From: CAILZL01 sp963748005
GTDB taxonomy: Bacteria; Pseudomonadota; Gammaproteobacteria; Steroidobacterales; Steroidobacteraceae
DNA length: 64,000 nucleotides
Assembly (NCBI GenBank): GCA_963748005.1
Contig: CAVVHH010000002.1
Coordinates: 3,348,001-3,412,000 of the forward strand
Direction of reading: 5' to 3'
The position numbers were made by a program, and so were the translations under genes. Of the stretch, positions 26,137 through 35,228 are shown piece by piece. The notes under the pieces were generated by a model. That model was not told where the DNA came from. It ran no database searches and was given only the letters and a program-made list of their open reading frames with translations. Position 1 is the first letter of the stretch. The number at the start of each line of letters is the position of its first letter.

Positions 26137-28217
26137 TGACGCAGGCGGACGTCATCACGCTGAACACGTGTATTCGCATTGAGCGCGAGGACGATGTTGC
26201 CGTTGTGGTCATCGACAACCCACCTATCAATGCAGGATCGTTTGAAGTTCGCAGCGGTTTGCTGGCTGCCATTGAGGCGACTCAACAGCATGCTGACATC
26301 AAGGCCATCGTCGTGATCGGTGCTGGCACTACGTTTATCGCCGGCTCTGACTTGCGTGAATTCGGTCAACCAATCGCGGAGCCCTCATTGCCGGCTGTCA
26401 TTGCCGCCATTGAAGCGTGCGACAAACCTGTGGTAGCGGCGCTGCATGGCGCGGCACTGGGCGGTGGCTTTGAATTGGCACTGGGCTGCGACGCGCGTGT
26501 TGCATTGGCCGGCACAGTTGTCGGCTTGCCTGAAGTAACACTGGGGATTATTCCCGGTGCGGGCGGCACGCAGCGATTGCCGCGTCTGGTGGGTATCTCG
26601 AAGGCGATTGCACTGATCTGCAGCGGTGAACGTGTGCCCGCTGACGCGGCCCTGTCACTCGACCTCGTGGACATGGTGGTGGCAGCAAACCTGCGCAGTG
26701 CAGCCATTGCCCATGCCAGAGCGCTGCATGGCAAGAAAGCCCGGGTCCGTGATCTCGTCTTGCCTGAGAGCGACGAAGCGACGATATCCGCTGCAGCCAC
26801 CAGCGCCATGCGCGCAGGAAAGAACCGACCAGCGGTGCGCGCCGCGATTGATGTGATCACGGCGGCGGGGACACTTCCCTTCGACGAAGCATTGGCACAG
26901 GAGCGCAGTGCGTTCCAAGCGTTGCGCGTCTCGCGTGAAGCGCGGGCATTGCGTCACCAGTTTTTTGCCGAGCGCGAGTCGGCCAAGCATCCTGCGCTCG
27001 CTACCGCGGTCGCCCGTCCGGTGAAGAAGATTGCCGTCATCGGCGCCGGCACCATGGGTGCGGGCATTGCCATCGCGGCACTGGATACGGGGTTCGAGGT
27101 TGTAGTGCTGGAACAGGAAGATGCTGCATTGAGCAGAGGCGTAGATCGCATCCGCAGTTATTACGCTGGTCGTGTCAAAAGCGGCAAGCTCGCCGCCGCT
27201 GAGGCAGATGAGCGGCAAACGCGACTGAAACCCAGTCTGGAATGGTCGAGTCTGGCTGACGCCGATCTCGTTATCGAAGCCGTATTTGAAGATCTGAAGG
27301 TCAAGCAGGAGGTGTTTCGTCGGCTCGATGCTCTTGCTCGTCCGGGCGCCATCCTCGCATCGAACACGTCGTACACGGATCTGGATGCCATCGCCGCGGT
27401 CACTTCGCGGCCGCAGGATGTGGTGGGGCTGCACTTCTTCAGTCCGGCGAACGTCATGCGTTTGCTGGAAGTGGTACGCGGTGCGGCTACCTCGCCAGAG
27501 GTACTGGTCACCGGCTTGCAGCTGGCGAAGCGCCTCAAGAAACTACCCGTGATTTCCGGTAATGCATTCGGCTTCATTGGCAATCGCATCTACTCGGCCT
27601 ATCGCCGTCAGTGCGAGTTCATGCTGGAAGAGGGCGCCTCACCGCAGCAGGTGGATGCAGCGCTCGAAACCTTCGGCTTTGCGATGGGACCCTTCGCCGT
27701 GGGCGACATGTCCGGACTCGATATTGCCTGGCGGATGCGCCAGAGCCTGGCCGGCACGCGCAATCCAGTTAACCGCTACGTTGATATCCCGGACAGGCTC
27801 TGCGAAGCCGGTCGCCTTGGGCAAAAAACCGGCGCGGGTTATTACCGTTACGAAAAAGCCGGTGCACCGCGCCAGGCGGATCCGCTAGTAGAAAAAATCA
27901 TTGATGAAGCGCGCGCTGCGAAGGGCATCACGCCCCGCACCCTGAGTGGTGAGGAAATCACCACACGTGCGTTGCTGACGATGATCAATGAAGCCGCATT
28001 GCTGCTGCAAGAAGGCGTAGCACAGCGGGCCAGTGACGTCGATGTGGTGCTGGTGAACGGTTACGGCTTTCCCAAGTGGGAAGGGGGGCCGGTGTTCTGG
28101 GCGCATGAACGTGGCATGGAGCAACTGGAGAAGGATGTGGACTGGCTGGCTGGACTCAGTGGCCCCGGCTTTGTTCGAGGTGATGTTCAGCAACTGTTTA
28201 GCAAGGAACAGTCATGA
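26136..28217 (+). CDS. Bifunctional enoyl-CoA hydratase / 3-hydroxyacyl-CoA dehydrogenase
   Basis: A 693-residue FadB/FadJ-type fusion. The crotonase domain (~10-200) has AALHGAALGGGFELALGC and LPEVTLGIIPGAGGTQRLPR, with both catalytic glutamates present. A linker leads to the NAD-binding domain (IAVIGAGTMGAGIAIAALD, ~295) with NTSYTDLDAIAA and HFFSPANVMRLLEVV, and two C-terminal dehydrogenase lobes ending near VLVNGYGFPKWEGGP. It hydrates enoyl-CoA and oxidises the 3-hydroxyacyl-CoA. Both ends overlap neighbours by a few bases, so translation is coupled to the hydratase and thiolase genes. Given the thiolase type, a dicarboxylyl-CoA intermediate is the likely substrate. Confidence 0.92.
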   Translation: MTQADVITLNTCIRIEREDDVAVVVIDNPPINAGSFEVRSGLLAAIEATQQHADIKAIVVIGAGTTFIAGSDLREFGQPIAEPSLPAVIAAIEACDKPVVAALHGAALGGGFELALGCDARVALAGTVVGLPEVTLGIIPGAGGTQRLPRLVGISKAIALICSGERVPADAALSLDLVDMVVAANLRSAAIAHARALHGKKARVRDLVLPESDEATISAAATSAMRAGKNRPAVRAAIDVITAAGTLPFDEALAQERSAFQALRVSREARALRHQFFAERESAKHPALATAVARPVKKIAVIGAGTMGAGIAIAALDTGFEVVVLEQEDAALSRGVDRIRSYYAGRVKSGKLAAAEADERQTRLKPSLEWSSLADADLVIEAVFEDLKVKQEVFRRLDALARPGAILASNTSYTDLDAIAAVTSRPQDVVGLHFFSPANVMRLLEVVRGAATSPEVLVTGLQLAKRLKKLPVISGNAFGFIGNRIYSAYRRQCEFMLEEGASPQQVDAALETFGFAMGPFAVGDMSGLDIAWRMRQSLAGTRNPVNRYVDIPDRLCEAGRLGQKTGAGYYRYEKAGAPRQADPLVEKIIDEARAAKGITPRTLSGEEITTRALLTMINEAALLLQEGVAQRASDVDVVLVNGYGFPKWEGGPVFWAHERGMEQLEKDVDWLAGLSGPGFVRGDVQQLFSKEQS

Positions 28218-29419
28218 GCCGATATGCGTATATCTGTGATGCGATCCGTACTCCGTTCGGTCGTTACGGCGGCGCGTTATCGGGCATTCGTACCGATGAT
28301 CTCGCTGCGCTGCCACTGAAGGCACTGATGGCGCGTCATCTCGACGTGGACTGGGAAGCATTGACCGACGTCATCTTCGGCTGCGCCAATCAGGCCGGTG
28401 AAGACAATCGCAACGTGGCGCGTATGGCCCTGTTGCTGGCCGGGTTGCCGCAAACCGTGGGCGGATCGACCATCAATCGTCTGTGCGGCTCGGGTCTGGA
28501 TGCCGTCGGCACTGCAGCCCGTGCCATTCGCAGCGGTGAGGCCAGCCTGACGATTGCAGGTGGTGTGGAAAGCATGAGCCGAGCGCCCTTCGTGATGCCC
28601 AAGGCCGAGAGCGCTTTTGCGCGCACGGCGGAGATTTACGACACCACCATCGGCTGGCGCTTCGTCAACAAGCTGATGAAACAGCAATACGGCGTCGATT
28701 CGATGCCAGAAACCGCCGAGAACGTTGCCCGTGACTTCGGTATTGAACGTGAAGCGCAGGACCGGATGGCACTGGCCTCGCAGCTCAAAGCCGCCGCGGC
28801 GCAGAAGGCCGGCTTTTTCGACGCGGAGATCAACCCGGTCACGATCCCGCAGAAGAAGGGTGAGCCGATTGTCGTGACGAAGGATGAGCCGCCTCGGGAA
28901 ACTTCCATGGAGGCGCTGGCGAAACTCAAGGGTGTAGTAAGCCCCGAAGGCACCGTAACCGCTGGTAATGCATCGCCCGTCAACGATGGCGCCTGTGCCT
29001 TGCTGCTTGCTGACGAAGCCAGTGCTGCGAAGCATGGACTCACACCGCGTGCTCGCGTGCTGGGGATGGCAACGGCGGGTGTGGCACCGCGCATCATGGG
29101 CATGGGTCCGGCACCGGCGACGCGCAAGGTACTGGCGCTGACGGGCCTCACACTTGAGCAACTGGACGTTATCGAGTTGAACGAAGCGTTTGCGGCACAG
29201 GGCATTGCGGTGCTGCGTGATCTGGGTCTGGTGGACGACGATGCACGTGTCAATCCGAATGGCGGGGCAATCGCATTGGGTCATCCACTCGGCGCCAGCG
29301 GTGCGCGTCTGGTGACCACGGCTGTAAACCAATTGCATCGAATCGGTGGACGTTATGCCCTGTGCACGATGTGCGTGGGAGTGGGACAGGGTGTCGCCGT
29401 GATCATCGAGCGTATCTGA
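28214..29419 (+). CDS. pcaF: 3-oxoadipyl-CoA thiolase (PcaF/PaaJ family)
   Basis: The 401-residue thiolase matches the PcaF/PaaJ group closely: IRTPFGRYGGALSGIR, FGCANQAGEDNRNVARMALLLAGLP, DTTIGWRFVNKLMKQQYG-VDSMPETAENVA and the end CTMCVGVGQG. Nucleophile Cys91 (NRLCGSG), His357 (GHPLGASG) and Cys387 are in place. It would cleave 3-oxoadipyl-CoA with CoA to succinyl-CoA and acetyl-CoA, the last step of the beta-ketoadipate, phenylacetate or adipate routes. An ATGA overlap couples it to the dehydrogenase. Together the three genes make a short beta-oxidation module for a dicarboxylyl-CoA. A different 3-oxoacyl-CoA remains possible. Confidence 0.9.
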   Translation: MSRYAYICDAIRTPFGRYGGALSGIRTDDLAALPLKALMARHLDVDWEALTDVIFGCANQAGEDNRNVARMALLLAGLPQTVGGSTINRLCGSGLDAVGTAARAIRSGEASLTIAGGVESMSRAPFVMPKAESAFARTAEIYDTTIGWRFVNKLMKQQYGVDSMPETAENVARDFGIEREAQDRMALASQLKAAAAQKAGFFDAEINPVTIPQKKGEPIVVTKDEPPRETSMEALAKLKGVVSPEGTVTAGNASPVNDGACALLLADEASAAKHGLTPRARVLGMATAGVAPRIMGMGPAPATRKVLALTGLTLEQLDVIELNEAFAAQGIAVLRDLGLVDDDARVNPNGGAIALGHPLGASGARLVTTAVNQLHRIGGRYALCTMCVGVGQGVAVIIERI

Positions 29420-29448
29420 TGCTGCGAGCAAATTGCTGCGCATCAGAT
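29414..29448 (+). terminator. Stem-loop at end of beta-oxidation operon
   Basis: ATCTGATGC and GCATCAGAT form a perfect 9-bp stem that includes the thiolase stop codon; AGCAA/TTGCT can pair within the loop. No T-run follows, so termination strength is uncertain. Confidence 0.5.
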
Positions 29449-29475
29449 CATCGATGAGGCATCTGGGGGTGGACA

Positions 29476-31014
29476 ATGACCAGAGCACTGGTGAGTCGTG
29501 AAAATCCTGTGATCGCAGGTTCGTCACATGAACGGCTTCGCCGACGTGTGAGGTCAACTATTCTGTTCTGTGCAGTCGGCCTGCTTTCGGCCAGTAACGC
29601 TGTGTTGGCACAGTCAGTGCCTGCAGTCGTTTCTACTCACGTTCATAACCGTGATCCGACCGCTGAAACGGTGATGAAAATCAATTCGCCGTTCAGTGTT
29701 GCCGCCGTGGGTGACATCATTCTGCCCCGACCAATCATCAGTAGTGACCAACGCTTCCAGAAGCTGGTCGATAAAATCCGGAATGCTGATGTCGGCTTCG
29801 CGAACATGGAATCCAGCCTGATTGATTTCAATACTTTTCAGGGGCCCATCTTCGGTACCCAGGCACCGTTTTCAGCAGGTGAAGCGATCAAGTCAATGGG
29901 TATCACCATCATGAGTCGCGCGAACAACCATACATTCGATGGTGGCGTGATGGGAATGTTTTCCACCAACGATGCGCTCGACAAGCTGGGCATTGCTCAT
30001 GCCGGGTCGGGCAGGAATCTGCAGGAGGCCAGAGCGGCGCACTTTGTGGATACACCAAAAGGCCGTGTCGGGCTGGTCGGAATGTTTTCGATAGACGATG
30101 TGACCAACTATGGTCCGAGCTATATCAGAACTGCTGCGACCTACAAGAATGGCAATCTCGGCGGCGCGCCCGGTGTGAATCCGCTGCGTCTGACTGTTTA
30201 CCACGTTGTGAGCCCGGAGAACCTGCAAGCATTGCAGAGCATCTCACGATCCGCGTATGCAGAAAACGAGAGTTTCGTTGCACCTGCCAGGGATGGAGTG
30301 CCAGCGCGATTCAGGTTCTTTGATAAATGGTTCCAGGCCGGAAGTGATCCCGGATCGCTTCACTATGAGATCAATCAGGACGACGAGAGGGATATTCTCG
30401 CGAGCATCCGCAATGGCAAGGTTTATGCCGATTTCATGATCGCCACGATCCATGCGCATCAATCACCCAGGGTCCGGGCCCCGGTCGTAAACGGGATACC
30501 GCAACCCAAGGAAGGTCTGGAGCACTATCCTGCAGATTTCCTCATCAAGCTCGCGCACGATTGCATCGATGCCGGCGCTGACATGTTTGTAGGTCACGGC
30601 CCGCATACCTTGCACGGCGTTGAGATCTACAAGGGCAAGCCGATCTTTTACAGTGTTTCGAACTTTGTGTTCCAGTTCGGGCTTCAGATCGGTACCAGCT
30701 ACGACATCATGGCCAACGAGAAGGCAATGGGCGAGCTGGAGAATCCTGTGAGCAACGAAGCCGTGCTGACCACGAGCCGCTTCGATGGCGGCAAGTTGCA
30801 GGAAGTGCGTATTTATCCGGTTGATCTCGGCGGTGCGCGCCGACCGATTTCGCAGATGGGCATCCCCATGACGCCGATCCCTGAAGAGGCACAACGGATT
30901 CTGAAAGGAATGCAGGAATACTCAAAGCCGTTCGGGACCGTCATGTCGATAGAAGACAACGTGGGTGTGATCCGCATTGGTCCCGACGGACACAGCATCG
31001 CAAAGGGACGTTAG
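29476..31014 (+). CDS. CapA-family protein (PgsA/CapA metallophosphatase fold), exported
   Basis: The 512-residue protein has a long basic N-terminus and a hydrophobic signal segment (STILFCAVGLLSASNAVLAQ). It then shows the CapA pattern: AAVGDIILPRP, FANMESSL, MSRANNHTFDGG with an Asn-His pair, IATIHAHQSP and VGHGPHTLHGVEIYKGKPIFYSVSNFVFQ. CapA/PgsA proteins belong to the calcineurin-like superfamily; some help make poly-gamma-glutamate, but many have unknown roles. No PgsB/C partners are present, so polymer synthesis is unlikely. It may be a secreted hydrolase acting with the neighbouring catabolic genes. The start at 29476 has a GGGGGTGGA upstream. Confidence 0.85.
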   Translation: MTRALVSRENPVIAGSSHERLRRRVRSTILFCAVGLLSASNAVLAQSVPAVVSTHVHNRDPTAETVMKINSPFSVAAVGDIILPRPIISSDQRFQKLVDKIRNADVGFANMESSLIDFNTFQGPIFGTQAPFSAGEAIKSMGITIMSRANNHTFDGGVMGMFSTNDALDKLGIAHAGSGRNLQEARAAHFVDTPKGRVGLVGMFSIDDVTNYGPSYIRTAATYKNGNLGGAPGVNPLRLTVYHVVSPENLQALQSISRSAYAENESFVAPARDGVPARFRFFDKWFQAGSDPGSLHYEINQDDERDILASIRNGKVYADFMIATIHAHQSPRVRAPVVNGIPQPKEGLEHYPADFLIKLAHDCIDAGADMFVGHGPHTLHGVEIYKGKPIFYSVSNFVFQFGLQIGTSYDIMANEKAMGELENPVSNEAVLTTSRFDGGKLQEVRIYPVDLGGARRPISQMGIPMTPIPEEAQRILKGMQEYSKPFGTVMSIEDNVGVIRIGPDGHSIAKGR

Positions 31015-31113
31015 CCAGGACGATAAATCATTGCCAATCACATATTAATACGGACATGCTCGTGCCGCGTGACGGTGCGTGCATGAAATGCAAACTTAGT
31101 GGAGTAATCGAGC

Positions 31114-32016
31114 ATGCAACGTTTTGATGTCATCGTTATTGGTCAGGGGTATGCCGGCCTGACTGCGGCCAGACTGGCCGTCGAGCGCGGTTTAAGTACG
31201 GCCAATTTTGAAGCTGCGCTGTTCGGTGGACTGATTATCAACCTGAATGAACTCGATCCTGTGCCCGAGGGCGCTGAACATTCTGGTGCCGAGCTCGCCA
31301 GCAACCTTGCAATGAGCAATATGGACAAGGGCGTGGTCACGGTGTCCGAGGGCGTCATTGCGCTGGAGAGGGGTGACGATGATTTGTGGGTGGTAAAAAC
31401 CGACTCGGAGGCCTACGCTGCGCGCCATGTCATCGTGGCCAGCGGTGCACGGTTGCGCAAGCTGGGTGTGCCAGGCGAAGCGGAATTTTTCGGACAGGGC
31501 GTTTCGGAATGCGCCGACTGCGATGGCCCGATGTTCAGCGGCATGGAAACCGTGGTCGTCGGCGGCGGTGACTCGGCGTTTCAGGAAGCGCTGGCGCTAT
31601 CACAATTTGCCAGCAAGGTGACCATCGTGATGCGCGGCGCCGCGCCGCGTGCGCGTGCCGATCTCATCGAGCATGCCGCTGCCAATCCAAAGCTGGTCCA
31701 GCTGACCAATACGCAGGTGCTCGCGATTGAAGGTGCGGGTGGCAAGGGTGTTGAAGCCGTTCGCATCAAGACCGCAGGCCAGGAAGAAAGAGTATTGGCT
31801 GCCGGCGGTGTGTTCGTTTTTATCGGACTTGAACCCAACACGGAGTTCTTGCCAGCGGATTTGAGTCGCGATGCTGCGGGAGCCTTGATCACATCGGAGC
31901 AATGTGCAACAGCGCTTCCTGGTTTGTGGGCCATTGGCGCAGTGCGTAGCGGCTATGGTGGGTTGTTGACTGATGCTGCCGCAGATGCAGAGCGAGTCAT
32001 CGCTGCCTTGTCATAA
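31114..32016 (+). CDS. Thioredoxin-reductase-like flavoprotein
   Basis: The 300-residue enzyme has an FAD-binding N-terminus (VIVIGQGYAGLTAA), the NAD(P)-binding motif VVVGGGDSAFQEAL, and between them Cys133-Ala-Asp-Cys136, at the place where thioredoxin reductases carry CATC. The C-terminal FAD motif is PGLWAIGAV. It should pass electrons from NAD(P)H through FAD to a disulfide. The changed middle residues and missing trxA neighbour suggest a special partner; the UGSC selenoprotein is one speculative candidate. GGAG precedes ATG 31114. It lies alone between the CapA gene and a broken aldo/keto reductase. Confidence 0.85.
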   Translation: MQRFDVIVIGQGYAGLTAARLAVERGLSTANFEAALFGGLIINLNELDPVPEGAEHSGAELASNLAMSNMDKGVVTVSEGVIALERGDDDLWVVKTDSEAYAARHVIVASGARLRKLGVPGEAEFFGQGVSECADCDGPMFSGMETVVVGGGDSAFQEALALSQFASKVTIVMRGAAPRARADLIEHAAANPKLVQLTNTQVLAIEGAGGKGVEAVRIKTAGQEERVLAAGGVFVFIGLEPNTEFLPADLSRDAAGALITSEQCATALPGLWAIGAVRSGYGGLLTDAAADAERVIAALS

Positions 32017-32102
32017 CAAGACAGACTGTAAGCCGGGAGTGGTCGTTCGGATTTTATTGCAGTCGTCATCAATCGTGCGGACTTGACCATCCTGCAGACT
32101 GG

Positions 32103-33109
32103 TCAGTCGCCCTTGGGTTTTCCAGCCACATGCTTTTTGGCGATTGCACCGGATTCATCGATGACTTCCTGACCGGTCAAGGTGTCGAGGCCACCGAAGA
32201 TCTGCCTGAGACGGTCCACATGCGCTTTCGGCAGCGGCCCGAGATTGATGGCCTTGATGTTTTCTTCAAGATGTTTTGCATTACCAGTGCCGGTAAGGAT
32301 CACGCCGCCGTGCGACTCGTGGCGACAGTATCGGTAAGCGGCTTCGACAATGGAGGAACATGATCCGTCATCAACCAGGAAATCCAACGGACGGTTGAGG
32401 TCGATCCCGCCGGGATCGAGCTGCCCATCATTGACGAGTTTTGCCACGAGTCGTCGTAGTCCTTCGCGATCCGAGAGAGCCCTGCGCACGGCGAACATGA
32501 CTGCGACGGCGACGCCTGTCTCGGCTGCACGCGGCAGCACGTATCGCTTGGCACTCTGATTGAGGATATTGAAGCCCATCAGGAAGTAGTCCCAATAACC
32601 ATCATCGACCGCGCGTGTCGTCATGTTGTGCGAGGTATCGTCGAAGAACATTCGGTCAGTCCGAAGGTTCGCACCAGTCCTTCTTTTTTCAGATCGATCA
32701 GCGTCGGCAGGAGTTCGTTACAGCAATGCTCATACGTGCTCTCGGTCACGGACTGGATGCTGTAGACATCGACGTAGTCCGTGCCCAGTCGTTCAAGAGA
32801 TTTTTCAAGCAAATGACGCAGCGCGGGACCATCGATGGGAGCCCCTGCACGATTGAGCGTAGAGAACTTGGTTGAGAGTGTGACTTTGTCGCGAATCCCG
32901 GCAAGCGCCTGGCCAACGAGTGCTTCGTTTTCGTAGGAGGGCGAGGTGTCGATGAAGGTCACGCCGAGGTCAATCGCCTTGCGCACAATGTCGATCTAGT
33001 TCTGCGGCGGAAGACCATTACCAGCGCCAAGACGGCTGTAGCCACCACAGCCCAGACTTGCGGCACTGACGACAATTCCCGATTTACCGAAGTGGATCTG
33101 GTTCATCAT
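32103..33109 (-). pseudogene. Broken aldo/keto reductase
   Basis: Reading the minus strand from ATG 33109 gives NQIHFGKSGIVVSAASLGCGGYSRLG-type sequence. It is stopped by an in-frame TAG at 32996-32998, then continues with AIDLGVTFIDTSPSYENEALVG and SLERLGTDYVDVYSIQSV. Near 32640 the frame shifts after LVRTFGLTE and resumes as MFFDDTSHNM through to the C-terminus at 32103. Together these make a near full-length aldo/keto reductase with two separate lesions, so a functional enzyme is unlikely. Sequencing error at two places is the alternative. The stop is UAG, not UGA, so selenocysteine recoding does not explain it. Confidence 0.85.
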
Positions 33110-33419
33110 TCGAACAGTTTCCTTTTCCAATATCGCGTACAGCGATGTGATCGTGATGCAAATTTATCAAGCAGTGTGTGAAATATCTGGTTCCATAAAA
33201 AGTGACCATCTCGATCCCGCCTGCCGGCGTTGCGCGTCGTTGTCACGTTCCTGTTTCATACGATGTGCTCAAGTCTGGTGGGGATTAACGAGTGCAAGGC
33301 AAGCTGGTGGCGTTCGCTGTGAATATCGCATTGTGCAATTCATTCGAGGCTATATGTGAATGTCAAGGACAAGATCACGAACATCATGCAGGTGATCTGC
33401 TGCCAGGTGACAACAAGGT
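33110..33419. other. Intergenic region, nothing recognised
   Basis: About 310 bases between the aldo/keto reductase relic and the end of the metallo-hydrolase gene. No convincing gene, hairpin or operator-like pair was seen. Confidence 0.45.
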
Positions 33420-34469
33420 TTATTCAATCATCTGCGCGCCGTAAGCCAGTGCGCATTCGGACAATGTGGTTAGCAAGCGTCGTACTCCATCCTGGCCCAT
33501 CACGAATGGATTGGGATCGCTCGGACCGCGTTGTTTAAGTAAGGCGATCTTGTATTGGGCGCTATCGATTTCCGGATGATTGGACAGCGGCGCGTCTGCG
33601 CCAGTCGCCAGAGCGAGGCGCAGGAATCGTTGCGCCGAGTCCGAGTATTGCTTGAAACGGGCCGGCGAATGCGGGAAGTTGAACCCGGTGCCACCCCACA
33701 CCATTGCCACATGCGGCTGGCCATGATCCGTGACTGGAATCACTACAGATACTGTGCCGGGAGTGTGGCCGGGTGTGAGGTAAAGCGTGAGGGTTTCCTG
33801 CCCCAGCTTCAGTTTCTGGCCATCGTTGATGACCACATCCCGCGGCGGTGGCGGATCGAAGAAAGGCTTGTCCAGCATGGTCGGTGCCAGTGTCCAATCG
33901 ACATCACTCATCAGGACGCGTGCATGGTACTTCTGTGCGAGATAGGCAGCCCCGCCGAAATGGTCGCCGTGGCCATGAGTGACGATAACGTATTTGATCT
34001 GTGCGGGATCGAGCCCCAGCTTGCGCATGCCGGGTTCGACGAGGTCGACCCACTCATCCTTGTTGTTCAAGGCATCGATGATAATGATGCCTCCGGACGT
34101 AACTACAGCCCATGCCGTGACATTGCCGATGCCTATGTAATAGAGGTTATCGAAGACCTGCGCCGCCTCGCGCGGCTCACCATGAAGACCCTTGCTGCCG
34201 CGCAGTTCGGCGGCGCTCGGCGTCGTCCGCCGTAACCCGGGTGGACGCGCCTGATTACACAGGAGCAGGGCGCCTGGAAAGTCCGTGCCTGCGGCTGCAT
34301 CAGCCGCATCAAAGTGCGCCTGCGCTGCGGGTTGGATACGGGTTCCCTGATCGTCCTGCGGAAACTGTCCGCCAGCCGCCTGCTGGTCGGTCAGGGGCTG
34401 TGCGCTGTTTGCTGCAATGCAGACCAGCGCAAGCGCCGCCAGGGCGCTGGAAAGGATCGGGCCTTTCAT
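33420..34469 (-). CDS. Exported metallo-beta-lactamase-fold hydrolase 1
   Basis: The 349-residue product starts with a signal peptide (SSALAALALVCIAANSAQ) and carries the zinc motif THGHGDHFGG, then PGHTPGTVSVV and LSNHPE, giving the histidine/aspartate set typical of B3-like enzymes. About 90 residues between the signal and the fold are unassigned. It is probably periplasmic. The true substrate may be a lactone or other ester rather than a beta-lactam. GGAGA precedes the start. It is only distantly similar to the second such enzyme at 37322. Confidence 0.85.
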   Translation of the reverse strand: MKGPILSSALAALALVCIAANSAQPLTDQQAAGGQFPQDDQGTRIQPAAQAHFDAADAAAGTDFPGALLLCNQARPPGLRRTTPSAAELRGSKGLHGEPREAAQVFDNLYYIGIGNVTAWAVVTSGGIIIIDALNNKDEWVDLVEPGMRKLGLDPAQIKYVIVTHGHGDHFGGAAYLAQKYHARVLMSDVDWTLAPTMLDKPFFDPPPPRDVVINDGQKLKLGQETLTLYLTPGHTPGTVSVVIPVTDHGQPHVAMVWGGTGFNFPHSPARFKQYSDSAQRFLRLALATGADAPLSNHPEIDSAQYKIALLKQRGPSDPNPFVMGQDGVRRLLTTLSECALAYGAQMIE

Positions 34470-34706
34470 TGTTTGGTATCTCCATGGGACACATCATTGT
34501 CACGAAACGACTGGCTGTTCCGTTGCTGGTTTGGGCGCGCATCTCTTTGAACCTCTGCGTCTTGTTCCTCGCAGGAGATATTCCGACGGCAGCATTTGCG
34601 ACACGTCGCCGGAAGATGTTTTTCCAAAGGTCAATCTTAATCCAATGAAAACACAATTGTCCTTTTCAATGGATGAATATGAATGACGAAACCGTACACT
34701 AATATT

Positions 34707-34712
34707 GTTGAC
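34707..34712. promoter_or_regulatory. Isolated GTTGAC core, weak operator candidate
   Basis: ATTGTTGACAAT (34704-34715) is an imperfect palindrome resembling the cores seen elsewhere, but no second core lies at 12 bp. It sits 238 bases upstream of the metallo-hydrolase gene. I rate it low. Confidence 0.25.
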
Positions 34713-34781
34713 AATCTTAGCGTGACTGTGCTCTAGTCTTTTCAGCCGCCCTGGTCTGCGGGCCGTTGTGAACGTTGGCGA

Positions 34782-34884
34782 CTGAATTCAGTGGGGTTTG
34801 GCAAGTACGCCGTGCATCCCCCAGGCTCTCGCAAGAATACTCCCCTGTTTTTTTGCGGGGCTTGCCAAGTCCCACTGAATTCAG
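34782..34884. repeat. 24-bp imperfect inverted repeat with 55-bp spacer
   Basis: The arms 34782-34805 and 34861-34884 are inverted copies with two mismatches; each begins or ends with the self-palindrome CTGAATTCAG. Weaker matching continues a few bases outwards. The 55-base spacer has a T-run but no gene. It looks like a small mobile-element-type or REP-like unit, or a large cruciform. The rest of 34470-35228 holds no supported gene. Confidence 0.6.
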
Positions 34885-35228
34885 TTGCCACGGTAAGACA
34901 CCGTCAGCATTCATCTCAGGCGGCAGGCGCAATTTGCGGTGTTTCCAGCGGTGCAAGTTTATTCATACCAGCGGCAGCCTCGGCGGATCTGGTGGGTTGC
35001 ATAGCTCAGATCGGCACAAGAAACCGCAGGAGCTCGGCCGCACCGAGCGCAACATGATTCTGTTCACCGAGAGGACCGTTCGAGCAAAGAAGCAGCGGAT
35101 GAATCCGGTTGTATCTGCAGTCAAAAAATCAGCGGATCGAAGACACCTTTGCGACGGCAGTTATTGTACGGGCGGCACTGGTCGGTGAATGCGATATCAA
35201 TGGGGGCCTGGAGAGTGGGTGTGATCTC

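Noticed and set aside
32996..32998. UAG in the aldo/keto reductase as recoded codon
   Set aside because: A second lesion (frameshift) is present and no pyrrolysine context exists, so decay is simpler.
34707..34712. Seventh member of the 12-bp repeat set
   Set aside because: Only one good core; the nearest second candidate is 13 bp away and weak.
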